Assembly (NCBI RefSeq): GCF_006715725.1
Contig: NZ_VFNU01000001.1
Location: 1,612,001-1,676,000 of the forward strand
Origin: Nocardioides sp. SLBN-35
Lineage (GTDB): Bacteria > Actinomycetota > Actinomycetes > Propionibacteriales > Nocardioidaceae
Reading direction: 5' to 3'
Length of the DNA stretch: 64,000 nt
A model generated the notes under the pieces. That model ran no database searches. It was not told where the DNA came from and was given only the letters and a program-made list of their open reading frames with translations. Shown here piece by piece: positions 29,158 to 39,838 of this stretch. Both the position numbers and the translations under genes were made by a program. Each line of letters opens with the position of its first letter. The stretch's first letter is position 1.

Positions 29158-31178
29158 GCCGCTACCGCAGGTACGACGGCGGCGACCCGCTCGCCCCGCC
29201 GGTCGACATCGCCGAGGCGCTCGACGCCATCGGCCAGGACGTGATGGCCGGCTACAGCCCCGAGCGGGCGATGCGCGAGTTCCTGCGGCGCGGCGGACAG
29301 GACCAGTCCGGGCTCGACGACCTCGCCCGCCGGGTGGCCGAGCGGCGTCGCGACCTGCTGCAGCGGCACAACCTCGACGGCACGCTCGAGGAGGTGCGCG
29401 AGCTGCTGGACAAGGCGGTCCTCGAGGAGCGCAAGCAGCTGGCCCGCGACGCGATGATGGACGACGGCGACCGCGCGTTCCGCGAGCTGCGGCTGCAGAA
29501 CCTGCCCGACTCGCCCGCCGCCGCCGTGACCGAGCTCGGCGACTACGACTGGCAGTCCCGCGAGGCCCGCGAGGCCTTCGAGCAGATCAAGGACCTGCTC
29601 GGCCGCGAGCTCCTCGACCAGCGCTTCGCGGGCATGAAGCAGGCCCTCGAGAACGCCACCGACGAGGACCGGCAGGCGATCAACGAGATGCTCGGCGACC
29701 TCAACGAGCTGCTCGAGAAGCACGCGCGCGGCGAGGACACCCCCGAGGACTTCGACGAGTTCATGGCCAAGCACGGCCAGCACTTCCCCGAGAACCCGCA
29801 GGACATCGACGAGCTGCTCGACGCCCTCGCCCAGCGCTCGGCCGCCGCGCAGCGGATGCTCAACTCGATGAGCGCCGAGCAGCGCGCCGAGCTGATGCAG
29901 CTCTCCGCCCAGGCGTTCGGGTCGCCGGCGCTGATGGAGCAGCTCGACCGGCTCGATGCGAACCTGATGTCGCTGCGCCCCGGCGAGGACTGGGGCGGCT
30001 CCGAGCAGTTCGGCGACGGCGACCCCTCGACAACCGGCCTGGGCCTCGGCGACGGCACCGGCGTCCTGCAGGACCTCGCCGACCTGGACGCGCTGGCCGA
30101 CCAGCTGTCCCAGGGGTACGGCGGCGCCCGCCTCGACGACGTCGACCTCGACAAGCTGGCCCGACAGCTCGGCTCCGAGGCCGCCGTCGACGCCCGCAAG
30201 CTGCAGGAGCTCGAGAAGGCGCTGCGCGAGTCGGGCGCGATGGAGCGCGGCTTCGACGGCGAGCTGCGGCTCACGCCGAAGGCGATGTGCCAGCTCGGCA
30301 GGGCGCTGCTGCGCGACGTGGCCCAGCGGATGTCCGGCCGTCAGGGCCAGCGCGACGTACGCCAGGCCGGCGCCGCCGGCGACCTGTCCGGCGCGACCCG
30401 CGCGTGGGAGTTCGGCGACACCGAGCCGTGGGACCTGCCCCGCACCATGCTCAACGGCGTCCTGCGCCGCGCCGGCGATCCCGGCGGCCGGCTGCTCTCG
30501 ATCGACGACGTCGAGGTCGCCGAGACCGAGGCGCGCACCCAGGCCGCGGTCGCGCTCTGCGTCGACACCAGCTTCTCGATGGCGATGGACGGCCGTTGGG
30601 TGCCGATGAAGCAGACCGCGCTCGCGCTGCACACCCTGATCGGATCCCGCTTCCGCGGCGACAGCCTGGAGCTGATCGGCTTCGGCCGGCACGCCCAGAC
30701 CATGCGGATCGAGGAGCTCACCGCCCTCGACGCCCGCTGGGCCAAGGGCACCAACCTCCACCACGCACTCCTGCTGGCCAACCGCCACTTCCGCAAGCAC
30801 CCCAACGCCCAGCCGGTGCTGCTCATCGTCACCGACGGCGAGCCGACCTCGCACCTGGAGTCGAGCGGCGACGTGTTCTTCTCCTACCCGCCGCACCCGA
30901 CGACCATCGCGCTCGCCGTACGCGAGCTCGACAACGCCCGGCGGCTCGGCGCGCAGACCACCTTCTTCCGGCTCGGCGACGATCCCGGCCTGGCCCGGTT
31001 CATCGAGTCGATGGCCCGCCGCGTCGAGGGCTCCGTGATCGCCCCCGAGTCCGACGACCTGGGCGCCGCGGTCGTCGGCTCCTACCTCGGCTCGCGCCGC
31101 GGCGGCGCGGACGGACGCGGCTCCGGCCCGGGGACCTACGGCGACTGGTTCGGTTCGCGCGGCTTCTGGGTCGGCTGA
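29154..31178 (+). CDS. VWA-domain protein, MoxR partner
   Basis: 674 residues. A long helical, Leu/Glu/Asp-rich region (1-430, including heptad-like repeats such as LNELLEKHARGED) precedes a C-terminal von Willebrand A domain (about 455-650) with intact MIDAS residues DTSFSM and a later TDGEPTSH. No membrane helix or signal, so it works in the cytoplasm. GTG 29154 overlaps the OsmC stop (GTGA). With the AAA protein this makes a classical MoxR-VWA pair. Confidence 0.88.
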   Translation: MSRYRRYDGGDPLAPPVDIAEALDAIGQDVMAGYSPERAMREFLRRGGQDQSGLDDLARRVAERRRDLLQRHNLDGTLEEVRELLDKAVLEERKQLARDAMMDDGDRAFRELRLQNLPDSPAAAVTELGDYDWQSREAREAFEQIKDLLGRELLDQRFAGMKQALENATDEDRQAINEMLGDLNELLEKHARGEDTPEDFDEFMAKHGQHFPENPQDIDELLDALAQRSAAAQRMLNSMSAEQRAELMQLSAQAFGSPALMEQLDRLDANLMSLRPGEDWGGSEQFGDGDPSTTGLGLGDGTGVLQDLADLDALADQLSQGYGGARLDDVDLDKLARQLGSEAAVDARKLQELEKALRESGAMERGFDGELRLTPKAMCQLGRALLRDVAQRMSGRQGQRDVRQAGAAGDLSGATRAWEFGDTEPWDLPRTMLNGVLRRAGDPGGRLLSIDDVEVAETEARTQAAVALCVDTSFSMAMDGRWVPMKQTALALHTLIGSRFRGDSLELIGFGRHAQTMRIEELTALDARWAKGTNLHHALLLANRHFRKHPNAQPVLLIVTDGEPTSHLESSGDVFFSYPPHPTTIALAVRELDNARRLGAQTTFFRLGDDPGLARFIESMARRVEGSVIAPESDDLGAAVVGSYLGSRRGGADGRGSGPGTYGDWFGSRGFWVG

Positions 31179-31268
31179 TCCGCTCCGTCTGAGCGGGGAT
31201 CCCGGGGTCCCTGTGGACAACCGGAACCCGTCGTTTCCCGCTCGGACCGGTCGGGCAGCCGGACGTGC

Positions 31269-31604
31269 ATGACGATCACCCTCGATGTCCCGTACGCCGT
31301 CCTCAAGGCCGCCCGCGAGCGCTGGGACGAGGCCGCCGACGAGCTCGACGGCGCCTGGCACCGCCTCGCCAAGGTCTCGACCTCCGACCTCTCTGACGTC
31401 GTCGCCGGGTCGGTCGCCGCCTTCGCCGACCCCTGGGTCGACGAGGTCAAGGCCGTCGCCCGACGGGCGCAGGGGTACGCCGAGGAGTTCGTCTTCTTCA
31501 GACGAATGCTCGTCCTCGTCGACCAGGCCCAGGCCGAACGCCTGCGTGCGCTGCTCCCGTGGGCCGAGCGCGAGGCCGCAGTGAGGGAGGTGAGCTGGCC
31601 GTGA
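31269..31604 (+). CDS. Small helical protein, putative partner of the downstream hydrolase
   Basis: 111 residues, all-helical, with a hydrophobic helix-turn-helix pattern (WDEAADELDGAWHRLAKV; WVDEVKAVARRAQGYAEEF). It resembles ESX/WXG100-like proteins in size and amphipathic structure, but the central motif is not a clear WxG. ATG 31269 has no strong ribosome site. The stop overlaps the downstream hydrolase start by 4 nt, showing coupled translation. Confidence 0.6.
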   Translation: MTITLDVPYAVLKAARERWDEAADELDGAWHRLAKVSTSDLSDVVAGSVAAFADPWVDEVKAVARRAQGYAEEFVFFRRMLVLVDQAQAERLRALLPWAEREAAVREVSWP

Positions 31605-33388
31605 CCCTCGTCTACCTCCCGGCGCAGGTGCCGCCCTGCCCCCAGTTGACCTCGACGCCGACCGGCGCCCAGGACCTCGCCACCGACCTGCGCGCGGCCG
31701 CGATCGCCGTCAAGAACGTCCAGGGCCGGGCCGCCTCCGTCGCAGCGCCGGCGTGGGAGGGTGACACCGCACAGGCCCACGACCACGCCGCGACCCAGGT
31801 GGCCGTCCGCCTCGACGGCGTCGAGGCCGCGCTCGACGAGGCGGTCACGGCGGCCGACCGGTTCGCCGCCCGCCTGAGCCGGCTGTTCGTCCGACGTGCC
31901 CGGATCAACGCCGACCGGGCAGAGGTCAACGAGCTGATCGGGGCGCTGGTCGCCGAGGTGGCTGCCGCGGCCGACGACAGCCGGCTGGCCGAGTTCCGGC
32001 AGCGCGCCGACGTCCTCCACCGCCGGGCGGCCGCGTTGCGGGGCCGGATCGACGCCTGGGTCCTGGCCCGCGCGGAGGCCGAGGTCGACCTCGTCGCCGC
32101 CTTCCAGGGGGTCGACAGCGTCGCCGAGGGGGTCGCCGCGGCCGCCGATCCGGCCCGGCACCGCACCGGCGACCTCACCCGCCAGCTGCGCCGTCTCCGC
32201 GGCGACCCGGCCGCGCTGGCCGCCTGGTGGCGCGGGTTGCGCCGCGCCGAGCAGCAGGCGCTCACGACCGAGCACCCCGGGTTGGTCGGCAACACCGGCG
32301 GGGTGTCGATGGCCGAGCGCGACGAGGCCAACCGCGGGGAGCTCGCCCGCGACCTCGACTACTACCGGGAGCGGGAGAAGGACGACCAGCTCACCAGCAA
32401 GGAGGAACGGGTGCTCGACAACGCGAGGTCCGTGGACCGTGCTCTCGACGAGCACGCCGGCCCGACCGACGACGCCGGGGCCCACCTCACCAAGCTGCTC
32501 GCCTACGCGCCGGGCCTGCACTCCGGCGACGGCGGGGTGGCGGTGGGCTTCGGCGACCCGGACACCGCCGACCACGTCTCGGTCAACGTGCCCGGCCTGA
32601 CGACCGACACCTCCAGCATCGGGGGCAGTCTCGACAAGACCTTCGTCCTGCACGAAGCGGCGGTCGGCGAGGAGAGGGGCAGCGTCGCGACCGTCTACTG
32701 GGCCGACTACGACGCCCCGAGCGGCAACCCGCTCAACCCGCTGGACCCGCTCGGGCAGGTCGACTTCGACGGCGTCGCCCTCACCGACAAGGCCGAGGCG
32801 GGCGGCGAGCGGTTCGGCGACTTCGTCGACGGCGTCCGCGGCTCCGACCAGGGTCCGCCCGCCCACCTGACCGCGATCGGCCACAGCTACGGCTCGACCG
32901 CCGTCGGGCACGCCCTGGCCGAGGGACTACCCGTCGACGACGTCGTCCTGCTGGGCAGCCCCGGCGTCCCGGCCGACACCGCCGGCGAGCTCACCGACGC
33001 CCAGGTCTGGGTCGGCAGCAAGGACCACGACCCGGTGTCCCTGCTCGGCGATGGCGACCGCGGCGGTGTCGGCGCCCTCGGCCACGACCCGGCTGACACC
33101 GCCTTCGGCGGCACCCGGTTCGAGACCGGGGACGGCGACCTGCGGGCCGAGGAGCTGCTCCACAACCACACGTCGTACTTCACCGGGACCTCGCTGGCCA
33201 ACCTGGCCCACGTCGTGGCCGGTGCCGACGACGAGGTCAGCGAGCAACCGCCACGCGGCGCGCCCGGCGGCGGGCACCTCACCCTGCCCGAGCTCCTGGT
33301 CGCCGCCAGCGGCGCGAGTGCCGGAGAGGGACTCGCCGACGGCGGGAGGTGGCTGTGGGAGCACTCGAAGTTCGGTGGGAGGCTGTGA
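31601..33388 (+). CDS. Alpha/beta hydrolase (DUF1023 type) with helical N-terminal domain
   Basis: 595 residues. Residues 1-220 are mostly amphipathic helix with a WEGDTAQAH turn, similar to the N-terminal region of type VII-secreted proteins; residues about 290-520 are an alpha/beta hydrolase with the nucleophile elbow in IGHSYGST, an Asp in LLGSPGVPADTA and a late His in LLHNHTSYFTG. No signal peptide. GGGAGG lies 9 nt upstream of GTG 31601. Flanked by a small helical protein and a lipoprotein. The substrate is unknown. Confidence 0.78.
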   Translation: MTLVYLPAQVPPCPQLTSTPTGAQDLATDLRAAAIAVKNVQGRAASVAAPAWEGDTAQAHDHAATQVAVRLDGVEAALDEAVTAADRFAARLSRLFVRRARINADRAEVNELIGALVAEVAAAADDSRLAEFRQRADVLHRRAAALRGRIDAWVLARAEAEVDLVAAFQGVDSVAEGVAAAADPARHRTGDLTRQLRRLRGDPAALAAWWRGLRRAEQQALTTEHPGLVGNTGGVSMAERDEANRGELARDLDYYREREKDDQLTSKEERVLDNARSVDRALDEHAGPTDDAGAHLTKLLAYAPGLHSGDGGVAVGFGDPDTADHVSVNVPGLTTDTSSIGGSLDKTFVLHEAAVGEERGSVATVYWADYDAPSGNPLNPLDPLGQVDFDGVALTDKAEAGGERFGDFVDGVRGSDQGPPAHLTAIGHSYGSTAVGHALAEGLPVDDVVLLGSPGVPADTAGELTDAQVWVGSKDHDPVSLLGDGDRGGVGALGHDPADTAFGGTRFETGDGDLRAEELLHNHTSYFTGTSLANLAHVVAGADDEVSEQPPRGAPGGGHLTLPELLVAASGASAGEGLADGGRWLWEHSKFGGRL

Positions 33389-33390
33389 GC

Positions 33391-33900
33391 ATGCGCCTTC
33401 TCGGGATCGCAGCGGCACCGCCCCTTGCCCTCCTTCTCGCCGTGGGACTGACCGGCTGCGACGACGACGCGGACCGCACGGCGGTCGACGAGGCCGTCAC
33501 GTCGGCGGACGACGCCCGCGCCGGTGTCCTGCACGACATCGCGGACGCGCTCGTGCTGAGCGGCGCCGACGGCAGCCGGTCCTTCAGCATCTGCGGCGAC
33601 GACCTCGCCCCGGGTGGCGTCGTGCTGAACGACTTCGTGCGCTTCGGCTCCTCCGGCGAGCTGACCCAGGAGAAGGCGGTGGCCACCGCGGTAGGCCTGC
33701 TCGAGGCCGACGGCTGGACGGTCGAGGATCCGGACAGACGGGCGTCGCTCAGCGCCACCAAGGGCGAGCTGGTGCTGAACCTCCGGATCGATCCCGCCCA
33801 GGTCCAGGCGCACCTGCGGGCGGAGTGCGTCAAGACGTCGCGCAAGGTCGCCGAGGAGTACGACGACCGTCCCGAGGCCGGCCTCATCTGGTCCTCGTAG
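33391..33900 (+). CDS. Lipoprotein of unknown function
   Basis: 169 residues. The signal peptide ends in lipobox LTGC (mature Cys about 22), followed by an acidic linker and a small mixed domain with two Cys (SICGDD; AECVKTS). GGAGG lies 9 nt before ATG 33391, 2 nt after the hydrolase stop, so it is the third gene of this unit. It could be a surface or immunity-type partner; function not recognised. Confidence 0.75.
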   Translation: MRLLGIAAAPPLALLLAVGLTGCDDDADRTAVDEAVTSADDARAGVLHDIADALVLSGADGSRSFSICGDDLAPGGVVLNDFVRFGSSGELTQEKAVATAVGLLEADGWTVEDPDRRASLSATKGELVLNLRIDPAQVQAHLRAECVKTSRKVAEEYDDRPEAGLIWSS

Positions 33901-33903
33901 AGT
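33898..33903 (+). promoter_or_regulatory. Leaderless -10 of the TSUP gene, using the preceding stop codon
   Basis: TAGAGT begins with the TAG stop of the lipoprotein gene and lies 7 nt before GTG 33911. Confidence 0.5.
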
Positions 33904-33910
33904 CACGGCC

Positions 33911-34690
33911 GTGGGGGACCTCAGCCTGACTGTCATCGCCCTGCTCGCGCTGGCGGCGCTCACGGCCGGCTTCGTGGACGCGGTGGTCGGCGGCGGGGGA
34001 CTGGTCCAGCTCCCCGCGTTGCTGCTCGGGCTGCCGGGAGCGAGCCCGGTGCAGGTCCTCGCCACCAACAAGATCGCCTCGGTGTGCGGCACGGCGGCCA
34101 GCTCGCTCACCTACTACCGCCGGATCGGCCCGGACCTGCGCACCGCGCTGCCGCTGATGGCCCTCGCCCTGACCGGCGCGTTCTCCGGCGCCCTGCTGGC
34201 CTCGCACATCCCCCGCGACGCGTTCGAGCCGATCGTGCTGGCGGCGCTGGTCGTGGTCGGCGGCTACGTCCTGCTCCGCCCCGAGCTCGGCGAGCAGACG
34301 GCGCTCCGCTTCGCCGGACACCGCCACCTGGTCGCCGCGATGGGCGTCGGGTTCGTGATCGGCTTCTACGACGGCATCCTCGGCCCCGGCACGGGCAGCT
34401 TCTTCGTGTTCGCCCTCGTCGGCCTGCTCGGCTACGACTTCCTCCAGGCCTCGGCGAAGGCCAAGCTCGCGAACTTCGCGACCAACGTGGGCGCGCTGCT
34501 GCTGTTCGTCCCGCACGGCGCCGTGCTGTGGGACGTCGGGCTGATGATGGGCGCCTGCAACCTGGTCGGCGGCTACCTCGGGGCACGGACCGCGGTCGCG
34601 CGCGGCTCCCGGTTCGTGCGGCTGTTCTTCATCGCCGTGGTGAGCGCCTTCGTCGTCCGCATCGGCGGCGGTGTGCTCGGTCTGTGGTGA
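33911..34690 (+). CDS. TSUP-family sulfite/sulfonate exporter (TauE/SafE type)
   Basis: 259 residues with about eight hydrophobic helices in two repeated halves; each half has the TSUP-type loop (VDAVVGGGGLVQLPAL near the start; GFYDGILGPGTGSFF in the middle). Family members move sulfite, sulfoacetate or other organosulfur anions across the membrane. The neighbouring genes give no clue to the substrate. GTG start with leaderless -10. Confidence 0.85.
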   Translation: MGDLSLTVIALLALAALTAGFVDAVVGGGGLVQLPALLLGLPGASPVQVLATNKIASVCGTAASSLTYYRRIGPDLRTALPLMALALTGAFSGALLASHIPRDAFEPIVLAALVVVGGYVLLRPELGEQTALRFAGHRHLVAAMGVGFVIGFYDGILGPGTGSFFVFALVGLLGYDFLQASAKAKLANFATNVGALLLFVPHGAVLWDVGLMMGACNLVGGYLGARTAVARGSRFVRLFFIAVVSAFVVRIGGGVLGLW

Positions 34691-34694
34691 GCCG

Positions 34695-34700
34695 TAACCT
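34695..34700 (+). promoter_or_regulatory. Leaderless -10 of the PPOX-fold gene
   Basis: TAACCT, exactly 6 nt before ATG 34707. Confidence 0.55.
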
Positions 34701-34706
34701 GACGAC

Positions 34707-35084
34707 ATGAGCATCCCGGTGGATCCCGCGGACCTGCGCCAGGCACTGGCGGACTTCGACAGCGGCTACCTGCTGACCACCTCCTCCCCGCAGGTGAAGG
34801 TCGTCACGGTCGACCCGGTCGCCGGCGACGACGGCACGCTGCGGATCGCGGGGCCGGGCAGGGGCACGCTGCGCAACCTGGCCGAGAACCCCGCGGTGAC
34901 CGTGGTCTTCCCGCCGCGGGAGCGCCACGGCTACACCCTCCTCGTCGACGGCACGGCCACGACGGAGGGCGAGGACGTCGTCGTCACCGCCACCGCCGCG
35001 GTCCTGCACCGGCCCGCCGCCCACGCCGACGGCCCGCTCCCGCCCGACGGCTGCGGCCAGGACTGCGCCCCGGTGGGCGGATGA
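34707..35084 (+). CDS. Pyridoxamine-5'-phosphate-oxidase-fold (FMN/F420 split-barrel) protein
   Basis: 125 residues, split-barrel topology (LLTTSSPQVKVVTVDPV; GRGTLRNLAENPAVTVVFPP; YTLLVDGTATTEGEDVVV). The family binds FMN, F420 or heme. A Gly/Pro/Cys-containing C-terminal tail (DGCGQDC) is unusual and could bind a metal. Coupled to a VOC gene (4-nt overlap). Substrate unknown. Confidence 0.8.
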   Translation: MSIPVDPADLRQALADFDSGYLLTTSSPQVKVVTVDPVAGDDGTLRIAGPGRGTLRNLAENPAVTVVFPPRERHGYTLLVDGTATTEGEDVVVTATAAVLHRPAAHADGPLPPDGCGQDCAPVGG

Positions 35085-35805
35085 GCCCGTACTGGATCAC
35101 CGCCTTCCTCGACAGCGCCCCGGCGCACCACCAGGAGACGGTCGGGTTCTGGCAGGAGGCGAGCGGGTACGCCGTCTCCCCGCCCCGGGGCGCCCACGAC
35201 GAGTTCGCCTCGCTGCTGCCGCCCGACGGCGACCCCTACCTCAAGGTGCAGCGACGCCACGCCGGCGCCGACCGGATCCACCTCGACCTCCACGTCGCCG
35301 ACCCGCTCGCCGCGGCCGATGCCGCGCGGGTCGCGGGCGCCTCGATCGTCGCGGACCGCGGGTATGTCGTGATGGCCTCGCCCGCGGGGTTCGTGTTCTG
35401 CTTCGTCGACCACGCCGCCTCCGGGGTGCCGGCGGCCACGGTGCACGCCCACGGATCCGCGTCGCGGGTGCGCCAGGTCGCGATCGACGTGCCGCGGGCG
35501 TCGTACGACAGGGAGCTGGGGTTCTGGACCGCTGTCACGCACGGGACACCGCGTCAGTCGGTGGTCGCCGAGGAGTTCTACGTGCTCGACGCGCCGCCCG
35601 GACAGCCGCTCGGCCTGCTGATCCAGCGCCTCGGCGCCGACGACACCGGCGAGGTCCGTGCCCACCTCGACTGGGGGACCACCGATCGCGCCGCGGAGAC
35701 CGAGCGCCACCTCGGCCTCGGGGCGCGGGTGCTCGCCCAGCATCAGCACTGGACGGTGCTCACCGACCCGGTGGGCCGGGTCTACTGCCTCACGGACGCC
35801 GCACC

Positions 35806-35809
<4 letters not shown>
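35081..35809 (+). CDS. Tandem VOC-domain (glyoxalase/bleomycin-resistance fold) protein
   Basis: 242 residues forming two VOC halves (about 1-120 and 125-242). Metal-type residues occur (HLDLHVADP in the first half; YCLTDAAP at the end of the second). Members are isomerases, dioxygenases or binding proteins. It starts within the stop of the PPOX-fold gene. Its stop codon overlaps the stop of the convergent ABC1 kinase gene (CTAG, 35806-35809). Confidence 0.8.
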
Positions 35810-37140
<1,331 letters not shown>

Positions 37141-37171
37141 GCCCCCATTGTCGGGCATGGGGCAACCGGGT

Positions 37172-37399
37172 TCAGCGGTAGGCGTCGACCCGGATCTCGG
37201 CGGCCCGTGCTTCCTGCTGGTCACGCACGCACTTCGCGAGCGCGAACGAGGAGTTCACGAGGAACAGTGCGCCCAGGCAGAGGAAGGCGCGGATCCAGCC
37301 GTCGACCGGCAGGAAGTAGATGCCGCCCACCATGAACACGAGCGCGGCGGCGAAGGAGATGGCGGACTGGAGGTAGAAGGCGTACGTCGTCTTGGTCAT
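37172..37399 (-). CDS. YiaA/YiaB two-helix membrane protein
   Basis: 75 residues with two membrane helices (YAFYLQSAISFAAALVFMVG; WIRAFLCLGALFLVNSSFAL) joined by the short loop YFLPVDG, then a charged tail CVRDQQEARAAE. This is the YiaA/B domain; its function is unknown. It lies 31 nt downstream of no same-strand gene on the left, and its upstream region contains a hairpin (37449-37467). Confidence 0.8.
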   Translation of the reverse strand: MTKTTYAFYLQSAISFAAALVFMVGGIYFLPVDGWIRAFLCLGALFLVNSSFALAKCVRDQQEARAAEIRVDAYR

Positions 37400-37448
37400 G
37401 TCTTGAGGGTCCCGGCCGGTGAGAGCGCCGGGCGTGAGTACGCCTGCT

Positions 37449-37467
37449 CAACGGCCATGGCCCGTTG
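37449..37467. terminator. Hairpin downstream of the cupin gene
   Basis: CAACGGCCATGGCCCGTTG is an imperfect inverted repeat (one extra C) lying between the cupin stop (37501, minus strand) and the YiaA/B start. No T-run follows, so it is at best a weak terminator; it may instead be an operator for YiaA/B. Confidence 0.35.
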
Positions 37468-37500
37468 GTGTGCCGGGCCGGGCGAGGTCGGTTCGCGAGG

Positions 37501-37839
37501 TCAGTCCGCGGGGCCGAGGTTGCCGTCGCCGGTCCCCGCGGCCGGCTCCTTGAGCTCCACGAACAGCACGTGCGTCGGGGTGTCCCCGATGTTCTCCCCG
37601 TGGTGCTCCTGCGCCGGCAGCCACCCCACCGTCCCCGCGGTCATCTCCACCTCGCGCTGCTGGTCGCCCGCGACCAGGCGCCGGCGGAACGACGACAGCG
37701 TGTACATCACGCTGTCCGGATGGGCGTGCGGCGTGGTCCGCGCGCCCGGCTCGTCGCGATACTCCAGCACCCGCACGCGGTCGTTCTCGAAGACCACCGC
37801 GTAGTGGTCCGGGTTGCTCGTCACCGGGTCCTCGGCCAT
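37501..37839 (-). CDS. Small cupin-domain protein
   Basis: 112 residues, single cupin barrel with metal-type histidines (GARTTPHAHPDSVMYTL) and a second motif (WLPAQEHHGENIG). The likely role is a small metal-dependent isomerase, oxygenase or binding protein, unresolved. ATG 37839 gives the domain-matched N terminus; an upstream ATG at 37875 adds 12 residues that do not look conserved. Followed on the minus strand by YiaA/B. Confidence 0.75.
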   Translation of the reverse strand: MAEDPVTSNPDHYAVVFENDRVRVLEYRDEPGARTTPHAHPDSVMYTLSSFRRRLVAGDQQREVEMTAGTVGWLPAQEHHGENIGDTPTHVLFVELKEPAAGTGDGNLGPAD

Positions 37840-37887
37840 CCACCGACGATCGCACCCGGTGCGCGTCGTGGCCATGGCCCGAACGGG

Positions 37888-38532
<645 letters not shown>

Positions 38533-38562
38533 GGCTCCATTGTCTCCCGCCGCGCAAGGGGG

Positions 38563-39504
38563 TCAGGCGGCGCCGTGCGTGGCGCACCACGCGTCCCGCT
38601 TCGCCGGCTTCGCGACGAAGAAGGTACGGATCAGCTGCGCCTGGAGCGCGGAGTAGAGCTCGATCTCCTTCTCGACCAGCTTGCGGGCGGCCGGGGTCTT
38701 CGCGAGGACCAGGGCCTCGGCGTTGCGCCACACCATCTCCCGCCAGCCGCGCATGATCACGCCCGCGACCGCCTCCTCGGCGGTGCCCGCGTCTATGTCG
38801 TCGAAGGTCGGGTCGAAGCGGGCGGCCTCCTCGGCGAAGACCGGGGCGTAGAGGCTGTCGAGGCGGTTGTTGTAGCGGTTGTGGTCCACCTTGTGGCTCC
38901 CGTCCGGCCCGCTCAGGCCGACCGCCGCGAGGACGTGGGGGAAGTCGCTGTTGATGTGGGCGTTCATGGCGAGCAGGAAGTTGCCGAGGCCGCTCATCGC
39001 CCGGTCGTCCTCGGCCTGCAGCGCGATGCGCCACGCCGCGGGGATGCCGGTCCGGTCGCCGGAGGCCCACCTGCTCGTCGTGTCGAAGTACATCTGCGCG
39101 AACACCGCGTCGACCCGGTTCAGCCAGGCCCGGTCGTCGAAGTAGCCGCTGCGCACCGCATCGCGGACGTTCTCGGTCACCCGCAGGTACGCCAGCGAGA
39201 AGACCGCGCTGTGCGAGCACCTGCTCGCGAGCCCGCCGAGCCGGGCCTGCATCCGCGCGACCACGTCGTCGATGCAGGCGTCGGCGCCGTCGACGCAGAC
39301 GTCCCCGGTGTACGGCGTCGCCGGCACCGGGATCGGCGCCAGCAGCCCGACCACGGCGTCCAGCGGTGGCAGGAGCAGGCCACGCAGCGGGTCCGGGTCG
39401 TCGTCGTACCCGGCGGCGGAGGCGGGCGCTGGGGCGGCGACGGCGGTGAGGGCGAGCAGGCAGGGCAGGACGACGGCGGCCAGGAGCCGGGTGAGGGCGG
39501 TCAC
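38563..39504 (-). CDS. DUF5995-family secreted protein
   Basis: 313 residues. Signal peptide (about 1-30, ending ASAAG), then a DUF5995 domain with recurring aromatic residues and an HxxxH-like pattern (AMNAHINSDFPH; HKVDHNRYNNRLDSLY) that could bind a metal. Four Cys (DVCVDGADAC, SRCSHS, DAWCATH). Function unknown. A GTG start at 39504 is used. A 6-bp inverted repeat lies 11-24 nt upstream. Confidence 0.8.
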   Translation of the reverse strand: MTALTRLLAAVVLPCLLALTAVAAPAPASAAGYDDDPDPLRGLLLPPLDAVVGLLAPIPVPATPYTGDVCVDGADACIDDVVARMQARLGGLASRCSHSAVFSLAYLRVTENVRDAVRSGYFDDRAWLNRVDAVFAQMYFDTTSRWASGDRTGIPAAWRIALQAEDDRAMSGLGNFLLAMNAHINSDFPHVLAAVGLSGPDGSHKVDHNRYNNRLDSLYAPVFAEEAARFDPTFDDIDAGTAEEAVAGVIMRGWREMVWRNAEALVLAKTPAARKLVEKEIELYSALQAQLIRTFFVAKPAKRDAWCATHGAA

Positions 39505-39514
39505 ACCCGGGAAA

Positions 39515-39528
39515 CGAGCAGTTGCTCG
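39515..39528. promoter_or_regulatory. Inverted repeat upstream of the DUF5995 gene
   Basis: CGAGCA-GT-TGCTCG, 11 nt before the DUF5995 start on the minus strand. Possible operator; regulator unknown. Confidence 0.35.
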
Positions 39529-39591
39529 CTTTGGTCACGATCGGTGGCTGTGGAAACTCCTTCGACAGTGTCGGAGGCAGCGCGCATGGTG

Positions 39592-39601
39592 GTGGTACCA
39601 C
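39592..39601. promoter_or_regulatory. Palindromic operator of the toxin-antitoxin operon
   Basis: GTGGTACCAC is a perfect 10-bp palindrome 21 nt upstream of the antitoxin start, followed by GATACC as a partial half-site. Ribbon-helix-helix antitoxins usually bind such sites to repress their own operon. Confidence 0.5.
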
Positions 39602-39622
39602 TTCGATACCGAAAGGACTACC

Positions 39623-39838
39623 ATGACGGCTATGGCCTTCACCCTGCGGACCGACGCCGAGCTCGAGGCTGCTCTTGCGGAGCTCGCGGCCACGCAGGGC
39701 CTGTCCAAGCAGGAGGTCGTGCGTCGCGCGGTGCTCGACCTCCACCAGCGGACACAGCACAAGAGCCGGGTGGCCGCGGCATCAGCCGCGTCCCGTGAGC
39801 GCTGGGGTGAGGTGCTCGACCGACTTGGTTCCGTCTGA
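39623..39838 (+). CDS. Ribbon-helix-helix antitoxin of a Doc-type TA pair
   Basis: 71 residues. RHH (CopG-like) N terminus FTLRTDAELEAALAELAATQ with GLSKQEVVRRAVL, then a basic helical C-terminal tail that likely neutralises the toxin. GAAAGGA lies 6 nt before ATG 39623. The toxin starts in the antitoxin stop (overlap of 1 nt), the usual TA layout. A palindromic operator lies upstream. Confidence 0.85.
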   Translation: MTAMAFTLRTDAELEAALAELAATQGLSKQEVVRRAVLDLHQRTQHKSRVAAASAASRERWGEVLDRLGSV

